Shown one piece after another: positions 44,823 through 53,848 of a stretch of 64,000 bases of DNA (position 1 is its first letter; every line of letters begins with the position of its first letter). The notes under the pieces were generated by a model. That model worked only from the letters and a program-made list of their open reading frames with translations. It was not told the origin of the DNA and made no database searches. This stretch comes from Myxococcales bacterium (GTDB lineage Bacteria; Myxococcota; UBA727; JABDBI01), in the NCBI GenBank assembly GCA_023898405.1, contig CP060221.1, positions 1 through 64,000 on the forward strand, read 5' to 3'. The position numbers and the translations under genes were made by a program.

Positions 44823-46244
44823 ATGAGTTTATTTGAGATTAAACACAAGTGTATTCTCGTTGGTAAAACCAATGTAGGTAAAAGTACGCTTTTTAATTGC
44901 CTGTCTGACAAAAAAATTAGTATTGCACATGGAACTCCTGGGGCGACTCGTGATTGTATCATGAGGGATGCTCAATTTTTTGGGCACCAAATTACTGTGG
45001 TTGATTCAGGGGGACTCGAGCACGAGTCACATGTTGATAATCCCTTTCAAAGTTTGGTGAGTAAACGGGTTGATAACTTCATATCTCAGCAGGCAAGCGT
45101 CATCCTTTTTGTGGTGAGCGCAAAGGATGGCATTACTGCAGCAGATATGGAAGTTGCATCTATGCTTCGTAAGACAGGTAAACCGGTTATAGCTGTGATC
45201 AATAAGGTTGATCATAAGAATAATTTGGTTAATGCCTTGGATTGTCTACGCTTTGGTTTCGAACAACCGGTATTTGTCAGCGCCGCACAAAAAATTGGTC
45301 TTGAGGAGCTTAAGTTAAAAGTTTTGGAGAAGCTGAAGCTAAAGCCTCGATCATCAAGTGCTCGCCACCTTTCACTTGTATTGTCAGAAGAGCCCGAACA
45401 GGTGAAGCGTCACTTTGATCCATCTAAACTAAGTCTTGCCGTAGTGGGTAGACCTAACGGCGGTAAATCAACTTTTGTCAACGCGATTCTCAATGAAGAC
45501 CGGGTCATGACATCAGAAATACCTGGAACCACAGTGGATGCAATCGACACTTACTTTTCTTATGCGGGAAAAGAAATCTGTTTGATCGACACTGCGGGTA
45601 TTAGGCGCCAGAGAAGTATTGATGAAGAAGTTGAGAAAATGGCTGTTGCACGGTCGCTCTGTGCAGTGGATCGCTCGGATGTTGCCATAATGATGATCAG
45701 CGCCAAAGAAGGGGTTACAGAGCAGGATAAAAAAATCGCGGGTATTATTTTTGAAAAGAAGAAAGCCTGTATCTTAGCTATCAATAAATGGGATGAGCAG
45801 ACTTCAAGCGAGACAAGCAAGACAAAATTCATTGAAGAAGTAAAGTTTCATCTGCCGTTTTTTGCCTATGTGCCGGTAGTATTTTTGTCTGCTAAGTATG
45901 GTCATCACGTATTTGATGCCATTGATATTGCATTTAAGTTGGCCCCTCGATTTAACAAGCGTATTAATACATCGCAGCTCAACCGCGCTTTGGAGAGAGC
46001 TTTAGAGGCACACCAACCTCCGTCGGTTATGGGGCGCCCCTTAAAAATGTATTTTGCTACGCAAATCGATACGGCTCCACCAACTTTTGCCATCAGTTGT
46101 TCGAAACCGCGTGAAGTTAATTACTCGTATAAACGCTATTTAACCAATTATTTCAGGAAAAATCTTGATCTTGGTGAAATCCCTCTACGACTGGTTTTTC
46201 GAAGTAAGTCTGATGCCAACGCCTTTAAGAGAGACGCTTGCTGA
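44823..46244 (+). CDS. der: Ribosome-assembly GTPase Der (EngA)
   Basis: Two tandem GTPase domains (about 1-165 and 195-365) and a C-terminal KH-like domain (about 370-473) mark Der, which acts in assembly of the 50S subunit. The first P-loop reads GKTNVGKST and the second GRPNGGKST, both slightly different from the usual GRPNVGKST but keeping the GKS core; NKVD and NKWD are the G4 motifs. The ATG at 44823 with GAG upstream is preferred over a TTG at 44811 that touches the ftsH stop. The gene ends on the rnc start. Confidence 0.93.
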   Translation: MSLFEIKHKCILVGKTNVGKSTLFNCLSDKKISIAHGTPGATRDCIMRDAQFFGHQITVVDSGGLEHESHVDNPFQSLVSKRVDNFISQQASVILFVVSAKDGITAADMEVASMLRKTGKPVIAVINKVDHKNNLVNALDCLRFGFEQPVFVSAAQKIGLEELKLKVLEKLKLKPRSSSARHLSLVLSEEPEQVKRHFDPSKLSLAVVGRPNGGKSTFVNAILNEDRVMTSEIPGTTVDAIDTYFSYAGKEICLIDTAGIRRQRSIDEEVEKMAVARSLCAVDRSDVAIMMISAKEGVTEQDKKIAGIIFEKKKACILAINKWDEQTSSETSKTKFIEEVKFHLPFFAYVPVVFLSAKYGHHVFDAIDIAFKLAPRFNKRINTSQLNRALERALEAHQPPSVMGRPLKMYFATQIDTAPPTFAISCSKPREVNYSYKRYLTNYFRKNLDLGEIPLRLVFRSKSDANAFKRDAC

Positions 46245-46966
46245 TGCCTATTTTCGATTTAAACCAAAAATCCACTCAATACCAAGTGCTCGATCGTGCT
46301 ATTGCTTATAAGTTTAAAGATCATTCCTTGTTAAAGCTTGCACTTATGCATAAAAGCGCTCGTGTTAAAAATAATCCAAGCGATCAGCTGATTAACAATG
46401 AACGCCTGGAATTTCTGGGTGACGCTGTGCTGTCGGTCATAACTGCTGATTTTCTCTATCAAAACAAGAAACATTTGAGAGAGGGTGATCTAAGCCGCCT
46501 AAGAGCTCAATATGTTTGCCAGGAAAATCTTGCGCTCGGAGCTCAAAGAATTAAGCTTGGTGATTACTTAGTGAGTGACAGAGCAATGAGAGCGGCAGGC
46601 GGAAACTATACAGCAGCAGTATTAGCGGATGCTCTCGAGGCTATTTTTGGCGCTGTGTACATTGATGGCGGGCTTGATAGCGCTCGTGTAACTATTTTTT
46701 CTGTTTTGGGAGAACCTTCACTTGATCTCTCTACCATCGAAAAGGATGCAAAAACACGATTGCAAGAAATAGTTCAGGCTCACATCCATCAGGCACCTAA
46801 ATATATAATTTTGGACAAGAGTGGACCTGCTCATGCTCCAACTTTTCATGTAGGAATTAAGGTGCAGGATAAAATTGTAGCCAGCGCTCATGGGGAAAAC
46901 CTGAAAATTGCCACTCAGAATGCTGCAATGATTGCTCTATCCGACTACGAATTAGCATCGCGCTAA
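46244..46966 (+). CDS. rnc: Ribonuclease III
   Basis: The 240-residue enzyme cuts double-stranded RNA, for example rRNA precursors. The signature NNERLEFLGDAVLSV (about 47-61) and acidic site DALEAIFGAVYIDGG (about 127-141) are present, followed by a C-terminal double-stranded RNA-binding domain (KTRLQEIVQAH to NAAMIALSDYEL). The ATG shares one base with the der stop (TGATG); a TTG two codons earlier is the alternative. Confidence 0.94.
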   Translation: MPIFDLNQKSTQYQVLDRAIAYKFKDHSLLKLALMHKSARVKNNPSDQLINNERLEFLGDAVLSVITADFLYQNKKHLREGDLSRLRAQYVCQENLALGAQRIKLGDYLVSDRAMRAAGGNYTAAVLADALEAIFGAVYIDGGLDSARVTIFSVLGEPSLDLSTIEKDAKTRLQEIVQAHIHQAPKYIILDKSGPAHAPTFHVGIKVQDKIVASAHGENLKIATQNAAMIALSDYELASR

Positions 46967-46978
46967 AATTTTAGTTCA

Positions 46979-47911
46979 ATGTCCAAAGAAATTTTACTGA
47001 AAGAATATGCCACTTCACTCGGCTTTGATGATATGGGAATCGCTTCTGTGGATGGTCCGCTGCCCTTTATTCAAGAAGTTAAGCAAGCTTCGGTTGACGA
47101 AAGGTTTGGCCCACTCGATTATCTCTACCGAACACTTCCTCAAAGACTAGATGTGCGCTCATTTTTCCCAATAGCTCAGAGTGTTATAGTTGTTATAAAA
47201 AATTATTACACTGGTGATCACCCAACTTCTTTACAGGCTCAAGCAAAAATTGCTCGTTATGCCTGGGGGCACGATTATCACCAGTGGTTTAAAAAAAGAC
47301 TTAAAAACATCTCAAATTATTTACAAAAAGAATATGGAGCACAAAGCTGGATATTTAACGATACAGGTCCATTTTTAGAACGCTCGTGGGCTTTGAAAGC
47401 AGGATTAGGTTTTATTGGCAAAAGTGCCATGTTTATTCATCGGGAATTTGGAACGTGGACGTTTATAGGTGGTGTGGCCACTGACTTAAACTTACAAGCT
47501 GATGAGGCGTATACAGGGCCAAATTGTGGAACGTGCACTCGCTGCATTGATGCCTGCCCAACAAAAGCTATAATAGCCCCTCATACTATCGAAGCAAAAA
47601 AATGCATATCTACCTGGACCATTGAACGAACGCTTCATAGTGAGTCTATAGCGCTTGCGCCAAGAAATCATGAATGGGCTTTTGGTTGTGATGTATGCCA
47701 GGAAGTTTGTCCTTGGAATAAATTCGAGAAGTTTAGCCCCGAGCCTCGATTTCAGCCAGTACCTGGAAGGGTTTTCCTCAATCAAGAAACTTTTAATCAG
47801 GATCTTAAGGGGTCACCGCTTTACAGGACAAAAAAAGTTGGACTGAGAGTCAATTTAATTCGTATTCAAAAAACTCTGGCATCGATGAATCACCGCGATC
47901 ATCAGTATTAG
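46979..47911 (+). CDS. queG: Epoxyqueuosine reductase
   Basis: The last step of queuosine synthesis in tRNA reduces epoxyqueuosine using cobalamin and two 4Fe-4S clusters. The cluster motifs CGTCTRCIDACPTKAI (about 181-196) and CDVCQEVCPW (about 238-247) are clear, and DTGPFLERSWALKAGLGFIGKS (about 127-148) is the QueG core. At 310 residues it is of the shorter type, lacking the HEAT-repeat extension. It starts 12 bases after rnc. The last 62 bases overlap the convergent kinase gene. Confidence 0.93.
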   Translation: MSKEILLKEYATSLGFDDMGIASVDGPLPFIQEVKQASVDERFGPLDYLYRTLPQRLDVRSFFPIAQSVIVVIKNYYTGDHPTSLQAQAKIARYAWGHDYHQWFKKRLKNISNYLQKEYGAQSWIFNDTGPFLERSWALKAGLGFIGKSAMFIHREFGTWTFIGGVATDLNLQADEAYTGPNCGTCTRCIDACPTKAIIAPHTIEAKKCISTWTIERTLHSESIALAPRNHEWAFGCDVCQEVCPWNKFEKFSPEPRFQPVPGRVFLNQETFNQDLKGSPLYRTKKVGLRVNLIRIQKTLASMNHRDHQY

Positions 47912-48788
47912 AGCGCAATGGAATATAGTCGATGGTGGTTTGAATCAAAGTCATTCTTTCTGAGTGAGATATAATTTTTGTCTCTTCGTTGTCTTTCATT
48001 AGAAGGGGCGGATCACGAACTTGTTGCCATTGCATTACATCTAAAATCTTTTGAGCAGATTTAGGACGGAGCCGCGGGGTAGGGGCAAGTAAAGCTTTAA
48101 TGAGGTAGAATAAATCCTTCTGATCGCCTGTTACATTTTCCTCTAGTAATCTAAATGATCTATACATTTTTGCGGGATTAAAAGATTGCATGGTAATGCA
48201 CTCAAATAAAATTGTGCCCAAACTGTAAAGATCCGACAAATGACTGGTCTGAGCACCAAACAAGATTTCGGGAGCGAGATAGCAAGTTTGTCCGAAAGGA
48301 AATGAACTAGAAAGCGGACCAAAACTCGCAGCACCAAAGTCGATTATGAGAGAACCCTTATGTTGCTGCCAGAGCAGATTATCGGGTGATAGATCGTTAT
48401 GATAAATGCCCGTAGAATGAATATAGGCCAATATTTCTAAAAGCTGCCTTGTAATGCTTCTTATATGCTCAAGTGAAAGCTTGCTCTTAATCACCTGTCT
48501 GAAGCTCTTGGCTGGAAAATAATCCAAAATAATTCCTAGTGATTCCTTAACCTGGCAATATCCTTGATATGCTGGGATACACGGATGCTTTAAAGCACAG
48601 AGTGCTTTGGCTTCCCGCTTTGCCTGAGAACGATCATTATAAATCTTTAGGATGATATCTTGATAGTGAGGTAGTATACGCCCCTTGTAAAGTGTAGCCT
48701 GTCCCCCTTGATTTAGAAATTCAGTAACTAAAAGCAGATGTCTTTGTTCAAAAATATTCTTGGCGATACCATCGTTGTGCAAGCTCAT
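47850..48788 (-). CDS. Hanks-type (eukaryote-like) Ser/Thr protein kinase
   Basis: The 312-residue protein is a kinase domain of about 260 residues with a short tail. A glycine-loop (NQGGQATLYKG, 26-36), the ATP Lys48 (ILKIY), an alpha-C Glu (REAKAL), the catalytic loop HNDLSPDN (130-137), DFG (150-152) and APEIL are visible. The Arg before the catalytic Asp is Asn, so it is a non-RD kinase and may not need activation-loop phosphorylation. No membrane segment or PASTA repeat is present, so it acts in the cytosol. The substrate is unknown. It converges on queG with a 62-base overlap of coding ends. Confidence 0.88.
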   Translation of the reverse strand: MSLHNDGIAKNIFEQRHLLLVTEFLNQGGQATLYKGRILPHYQDIILKIYNDRSQAKREAKALCALKHPCIPAYQGYCQVKESLGIILDYFPAKSFRQVIKSKLSLEHIRSITRQLLEILAYIHSTGIYHNDLSPDNLLWQQHKGSLIIDFGAASFGPLSSSFPFGQTCYLAPEILFGAQTSHLSDLYSLGTILFECITMQSFNPAKMYRSFRLLEENVTGDQKDLFYLIKALLAPTPRLRPKSAQKILDVMQWQQVRDPPLLMKDNEETKIISHSERMTLIQTTIDYIPLRSNTDDRGDSSMPEFFEYELN

Positions 48789-49010
48789 AGGGACCCGTTT
48801 TTTGCTTGAAAAATCTCAGTTGTCACAATTTTCTGCAGCTAAATATTTTTTCGATCGATAAAAAATAAAAGTCTAGTTGGTAAAGGCCTACTAGCCCAAA
48901 ATTGCAGCATAATTTTGGTTTATGCTTAGCAAAAAACGTATACCTTGGTTCACTTAATCCACATTTAAATTAAAAAATTATCAACAAATCACTGTTATTA
49001 GTCACTTAAA

Positions 49011-49051
49011 TTGTATCAAGCATCTTTACAAATGAACCGGATTCGATACAA
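49011..49051. promoter_or_regulatory. Inverted repeat in the str-operon leader region
   Basis: TTGTATC (49011-49017) and its exact reverse complement GATACAA (49045-49051) flank 27 bases, within the 346-base gap 48789-49134 that must hold the promoter of rpsL-rpsG-fusA-tuf. TTTACA (49025-49030) is a possible -35, with the right arm at its -10. The repeat could be an operator or an RNA stem. The rest of the gap is AT-rich and holds no gene. Confidence 0.35.
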
Positions 49052-49134
49052 AGATCACGCTAATTTTCAAATCTTAGATAAATAAGGCGGAGCTAAACTA
49101 AAATAGTAAAGCCAAGTGTAAGGACAGAAGTAGT

Positions 49135-49506
49135 ATGCCAACGATTAGCCAATTGGTTCGTAATGGTCGTCGTAAGCTTTCAGAGAAAAGTGATTCGCCG
49201 CACCTTCAAAATTGCCCTCAAAAGCGAGGGGTGTGTATTCGTGTGTACACCACTACACCTAAAAAACCTAACTCAGCTCTAAGAAAAGTAGCTCGGGTTC
49301 GTTTAACTAATGGAATGGAAGTGACCACGTATATTCCTGGTGAAGGCCACAATCTGCAAGAACACTCTGTTGTGCTCATTCGTGGAGGTCGTGTTAAAGA
49401 CTTGCCCGGATGTCGGTATCACGTTGTTCGAGGTGCATTGGATTCAGTAAGTGTTAATGGTCGTAAAAAAGGCCGTTCCAAATATGGAACCAAGAAAGGG
49501 AAATAG
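49135..49506 (+). CDS. rpsL: 30S ribosomal protein S12
   Basis: The 123-residue protein lies in the decoding centre. Lys43 in TTPKKPNSALRK and Lys88 in RGGRVKDLPG are the wild-type residues linked to streptomycin sensitivity; DLPG holds the Asp that can be methylthiolated. It leads the str operon, with the ribosome-binding site AAGGA upstream. Confidence 0.97.
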   Translation: MPTISQLVRNGRRKLSEKSDSPHLQNCPQKRGVCIRVYTTTPKKPNSALRKVARVRLTNGMEVTTYIPGEGHNLQEHSVVLIRGGRVKDLPGCRYHVVRGALDSVSVNGRKKGRSKYGTKKGK

Positions 49507-49544
49507 ATCCTAAACAATTTAAATATCAGTGGAAAAAAAAACGT

Positions 49545-50015
49545 ATGCCAAGAAGACGAGAAGTAGAAAAACGAAATATCGATCCAGATCCTAAGTTCAA
49601 CGATCGCTTAGTAACCAAATTGATCAATGTCGTAATGAAAGATGGCAAGAAATCAGTAGCCGAGCACATTGTCTATGGCGCATTTCAAATCATTGAAGAT
49701 AAAAACAAAGAAGAGCCTCTCAAGGTCTTCAAGAAAGCAATGGAAAATGTAAAGCCTGCAGTAGAAGTGAAGTCTCGCCGAGTTGGTGGCGCAAGTTACC
49801 AAGTACCTATTGAAGTGCCAGCTAATCGACGTGTCGCTTTGGGGTTGCGCTGGTTAAGGGATTCAGCCCGTAATCGTAATGAACGCACCATGGAAGAAAA
49901 ACTTGCCGGTGAGATGTTCGATGCCTCTCAAAGCCGTGGTCTCGCATGCAAGAAACGGGAAGATACTCATAAGATGGCAGAAGCAAATAAGGCATTTGCT
50001 CATTATCGTTGGTAA
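49545..50015 (+). CDS. rpsG: 30S ribosomal protein S7
   Basis: The 156-residue product matches S7 throughout (MPRRREVEKR start, GGASYQVPIEV about 80, LRWLRDSARNR). It organises the 3' domain of 16S rRNA. Placed 38 bases after rpsL and 28 before fusA, in the standard order. Confidence 0.97.
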   Translation: MPRRREVEKRNIDPDPKFNDRLVTKLINVVMKDGKKSVAEHIVYGAFQIIEDKNKEEPLKVFKKAMENVKPAVEVKSRRVGGASYQVPIEVPANRRVALGLRWLRDSARNRNERTMEEKLAGEMFDASQSRGLACKKREDTHKMAEANKAFAHYRW

Positions 50016-50043
50016 TTAGCTTAGGTAGGGATAGGTAGCGAAA

Positions 50044-52140
50044 ATGTCAGAACAGTTTCCTTTAGAACGCGTCAGAAACATAGGGATTGTGGCTCATATT
50101 GATGCGGGAAAGACTACAACAACCGAACGAATTCTGTTTTACACTGGACGGAGTCATAAAATTGGTGAAGTGCACGAAGGTGCGGCTGTTACTGATTATA
50201 TGGCCCAGGAGCGCGAACGCGGTATCACAATTACAGCCGCAGCCGTAAGTTGTGAATGGCGCCGAAGAGAAAATCCAAAAGCAGCTCCTTATCGTGTCAA
50301 TATTATTGATACACCAGGGCACGTGGATTTTACTATTGAAGTAGAACGTTCTATGCGTGTTCTCGATGGTGCAGTTACTGTATTTGATGGCGTTGCAGGT
50401 GTAGAGCCCCAATCGGAAACTGTATGGCGTCAGGCTGATCGATATGGCGTACCACGTATGTGTTTTGTCAATAAGCTTGATAGAACAGGAGCAGATTTTT
50501 TTAGATGCGTTGATATGATTGTAGAGCGTCTAAAAGCTCGCCCTTCCGTATTGACTTTGCCTATTGGTAATGAAGCCTCGTTCAAGGGAATTGTTGATCT
50601 CATTCGAATGAAGGCTCTTATTTGGCACGATGATTCTCTTGGGGCTCGTTATGATGTTGTTGATATTCCAGAGGAATTAAAGGAACAATCCCAAAAATAT
50701 CGCGAGAAACTCATAGAGGATTGTGCTGATTGTGATGATGCACTCGCTGAGAAATTTCTTGAAGGTGAAGAACTTAGTGAAGATGAAATCATAGGAGCAG
50801 TCAGAAAGGGCTGCTTGTCCGGTAAGATTATTCCGACCTTTTGTGGTTCAGCTTTCAAAAATAAGGGTGTCCAGTTCATGCTGGATTCAGTGGTTGACTT
50901 TTTGCCTTCTCCTCTTGATGTGCCTCCGATTAAGGGACAGCTTGAAGATGGTACTGAGGCCTCAAGAAAAGCAAGTCTGGATGAGCCCTTTTCAGCTCTG
51001 GCGTTCAAAATTATTAATGATAAATATGGCCAATTGACCTTCGTGAGAGTTTACTCTGGATCACTCAAAAAAGGTGATTCAATCGTAAATATGCGCACAG
51101 GGAAAAAAATGCGAATAGGCCGCCTTGTTCGTATGTACGCGGATAAACGAGAAGATATTGAAGAAATTGATGCTGGTGGTATCGCTGCAGCAATCGGTAT
51201 AGAGGCAACTACCGGAGATACTCTATGCGATGGTGATCATCGTATCATCTTAGAGTCTATGGATGTTCCTCCTGCGGTTGTAAAATTAGCTATTGAACCT
51301 AAAACCAAGAGCGATCAAGAAAAGATGAGTATTGGTCTTGGCAAATTAAGTAGTGAAGATCCATCGTTGCGCCTAAGTGTAGATGAGGAAACTGGGCAGA
51401 CTACCATTGCTGGCATGGGTGAGTTACACCTTGAGATCATTGTTGATCGTCTAAAACGCGAATTTATGGTCGAAGCAAATGTTGGTAAACCCCAGGTTGC
51501 TTACCGTGAAACTATTACTAAGCTTGTTGAAAGTGAAGGTAAGTATGTTCGTCAAACTGGTGGTAGAGGTCAGTACGGACATGTCTGGCTTAGAGTTGAG
51601 CCTAATGAGGCTGGCAAAGGCTTTGAATTTGAGAGCATCATAGTTGGCGGTTCCATACCTAAGGAGTACATACCTGCTGTTAAAAAGGGCGTTGAAGAAG
51701 CTCTTGATTCTGGTATTAGAGCAGGATTTCCTGTTGTTGACGTTAAAGTTTCCCTGTTTGATGGTAGCTACCACGACGTAGACTCTAATGAAATGGCTTT
51801 TAAAATAGCTGGTTCAATGGGTTTCAAAGATGGAGCTAAAAAAGCTGCCCCTATTATTCTTGAGCCGCTTATGAAAACAGAAGTCATCGTTCCTGAAGAA
51901 TGGATGGGTGATGTTATAGGCGATCTTAATAGTCGACGGGGACGAATCACGGGTATGGATGAGCGAAGTGGTATGAAAGTTGTTTCAGCAAATGTGCCAC
52001 TAGCTGAGATGTTTGGTTACGCGAATGATCTAAGGTCACGAACCCAAGGTCGTGCTACGTATACCATGGAGTTTAGCCATTATGAGCCAGTGCCAAATTC
52101 GATTGCCGAAGAAATAATTTCCAAGGCCACTGGTGAGTAA
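50044..52140 (+). CDS. fusA: Elongation factor G
   Basis: This 698-residue translocation GTPase carries G1 AHIDAGKTTT (about 17-26), G2/G3 RGITITAAA and DTPGHVDF, G4 NKLD, then domains II-V with GRGQYGHV. All are standard. It drives tRNA and mRNA movement after peptide bond formation. Confidence 0.97.
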   Translation: MSEQFPLERVRNIGIVAHIDAGKTTTTERILFYTGRSHKIGEVHEGAAVTDYMAQERERGITITAAAVSCEWRRRENPKAAPYRVNIIDTPGHVDFTIEVERSMRVLDGAVTVFDGVAGVEPQSETVWRQADRYGVPRMCFVNKLDRTGADFFRCVDMIVERLKARPSVLTLPIGNEASFKGIVDLIRMKALIWHDDSLGARYDVVDIPEELKEQSQKYREKLIEDCADCDDALAEKFLEGEELSEDEIIGAVRKGCLSGKIIPTFCGSAFKNKGVQFMLDSVVDFLPSPLDVPPIKGQLEDGTEASRKASLDEPFSALAFKIINDKYGQLTFVRVYSGSLKKGDSIVNMRTGKKMRIGRLVRMYADKREDIEEIDAGGIAAAIGIEATTGDTLCDGDHRIILESMDVPPAVVKLAIEPKTKSDQEKMSIGLGKLSSEDPSLRLSVDEETGQTTIAGMGELHLEIIVDRLKREFMVEANVGKPQVAYRETITKLVESEGKYVRQTGGRGQYGHVWLRVEPNEAGKGFEFESIIVGGSIPKEYIPAVKKGVEEALDSGIRAGFPVVDVKVSLFDGSYHDVDSNEMAFKIAGSMGFKDGAKKAAPIILEPLMKTEVIVPEEWMGDVIGDLNSRRGRITGMDERSGMKVVSANVPLAEMFGYANDLRSRTQGRATYTMEFSHYEPVPNSIAEEIISKATGE

Positions 52141-52199
52141 TTGGTTGTTGTTTGATTTTATTTGCAGAAAAGCCTTTGTTTTTCTGGTAGGGAGTAAAA

Positions 52200-53390
52200 A
52201 TGTCTAAAGAAAAATTTTCTAGAGATAAACCACACGTTAATATTGGTACTATTGGTCACGTAGATCACGGTAAGACCACTCTTTCTGCGGCTATCACCAA
52301 GATTATGGCTGAGAAAAATGGCGGTAATGCTGTTGCCTATGATCAAATTGATAAAGCCCCAGAAGAAAGAGAACGTGGTATTACCATTTCTACTGCTCAC
52401 TTAGAGTATGAAACAGCCAAGCGTCACTACGCTCACGTAGACTGCCCAGGGCACGCCGATTATGTTAAGAACATGATCACCGGTGCTGCGCAGATGGACG
52501 GCGCTATATTGGTTGTTTCGGCTGCTGATGGTCCTATGCCTCAGACACGTGAACATATTCTTCTTGCTCGCCAAGTAGGTGTGCCATGCATCGTTGTTTT
52601 TCTTAACAAAGTAGACATGGTAGATGATGCAGAATTGCTGGATCTCGTAGAACTTGAAGTAAGAGAACTGTTGAGTGCGTACAAGTTTCCTGGTGATGAT
52701 ACTCCAATCATTCGTGGTTCAGCACTTAAAGCTCTAGAAGGCGATAAGAGTGATATCGGTGAAGGTGCAATCGTCAAATTGATGGATGCTGTGGATGAGT
52801 ACATTCCTACACCATCACGCGCTATCGATCAGCCTTTCTTGATGCCTGTTGAAGATGTATTTTCTATCTCCGGTCGTGGTACAGTTGTTACTGGCCGCGT
52901 AGAGAAAGGTGTCGTTAAAGTAGGTGAGGAAGTAGAGATCGTTGGATTTAAGCCTACAAGCAAGACTACAGTGACTGGCGTTGAAATGTTCCGTAAACTA
53001 CTTGATCAAGGTCAAGCAGGAGATAACGTTGGATGTCTTTTGCGTGGACTAAAGCGTGAAGATATTGAGCGTGGTCAGGTTTTGGCTGCTCCAGGTAGTA
53101 TTAAGCCACACAAGAAGTTCAAAGCAGAAGTTTATGTTCTCACCAAAGAAGAAGGTGGGCGTCATACCCCATTCTTTACTAAGTATCGTCCTCAGTTTTA
53201 CTTCAGAACAACTGACGTGACCGGTACTGTATCTTTGCCTGAAGGCGTAGAAATGGTTATGCCTGGTGACAACACTCAAATGGAAGTTGAGCTGTTGACT
53301 CCGGTAGCTATGGATAAAGAACTTCGTTTTGCTATTCGTGAAGGTGGTAGAACTGTTGGTTCAGGAGTTGTTACTCAGATTATTGAGTAA
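52200..53390 (+). CDS. tuf: Elongation factor Tu
   Basis: This 396-residue GTPase brings aminoacyl-tRNA to the ribosome. GHVDHGKTT (19-27), DCPGHADY (81-88) and NKVD (136-139) are present, and domains II and III are complete. One copy is seen here; a second tuf elsewhere cannot be excluded. A hairpin follows at 53404. Confidence 0.97.
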   Translation: MSKEKFSRDKPHVNIGTIGHVDHGKTTLSAAITKIMAEKNGGNAVAYDQIDKAPEERERGITISTAHLEYETAKRHYAHVDCPGHADYVKNMITGAAQMDGAILVVSAADGPMPQTREHILLARQVGVPCIVVFLNKVDMVDDAELLDLVELEVRELLSAYKFPGDDTPIIRGSALKALEGDKSDIGEGAIVKLMDAVDEYIPTPSRAIDQPFLMPVEDVFSISGRGTVVTGRVEKGVVKVGEEVEIVGFKPTSKTTVTGVEMFRKLLDQGQAGDNVGCLLRGLKREDIERGQVLAAPGSIKPHKKFKAEVYVLTKEEGGRHTPFFTKYRPQFYFRTTDVTGTVSLPEGVEMVMPGDNTQMEVELLTPVAMDKELRFAIREGGRTVGSGVVTQIIE

Positions 53391-53403
53391 GAATAATGTA
53401 TTA

Positions 53404-53422
53404 AACCGCCGAATAGGCGGTT
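53404..53422 (+). terminator. Hairpin between tuf and rpsJ
   Basis: AACCGCC (53404-53410), loop GAATA, GGCGGTT (53416-53422), followed by CCCTTCTT, a weak T-rich tail. It should partly or fully end str-operon transcripts 14 bases after tuf, leaving rpsJ to a promoter in 53423-53494 or to read-through. Confidence 0.65.
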
Positions 53423-53494
53423 CCCTTCTTGCAAGATAAAAAAAAATACATATAAAAAGAATCTCTCATTAAGGTAATAAGGAAAGTTAACAAG

Positions 53495-53803
53495 ATGTCC
53501 GCAACTAAAATTAGAATTCGCCTTTCAGCATACGATTGTAAATTGCTGGACCGCTCGGCCCAAGATATTGCAGGAACCGCTCATCGTACAGGAGCAAAGG
53601 TTGCAGGACCAATTCCGCTCCCGACAAGTATTACCAAGTATACCGTTTTGCGTGGTCCCTTTACAGATAAAAAGTCTCGCGAACAATTTGAAATTCGTAC
53701 ACATAAACGTCTGCTTGATATTCATGAACCAACGCAGGGTACGCTGGATGCGTTGATGAAGCTTGATTTGTCTGCTGGTGTTGATGTCGAGCTCAAGAAT
53801 TAA
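53495..53803 (+). CDS. rpsJ: 30S ribosomal protein S10
   Basis: The 102-residue S10 (IRIRLSAYDCKLLDRSAQDI, GPIPLPT, FEIRTHKRLLDI) is complete. S10 is also NusE in antitermination. It starts the S10 cluster, but the next gene is rplD: the usual rplC (L3) is absent, with only 45 bases between the two genes. Confidence 0.96.
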   Translation: MSATKIRIRLSAYDCKLLDRSAQDIAGTAHRTGAKVAGPIPLPTSITKYTVLRGPFTDKKSREQFEIRTHKRLLDIHEPTQGTLDALMKLDLSAGVDVELKN

Positions 53804-53848
53804 CAATTTTTAAAAGATTTTAAGCCCTTCGGAGGTAAAGTTAGCGTT

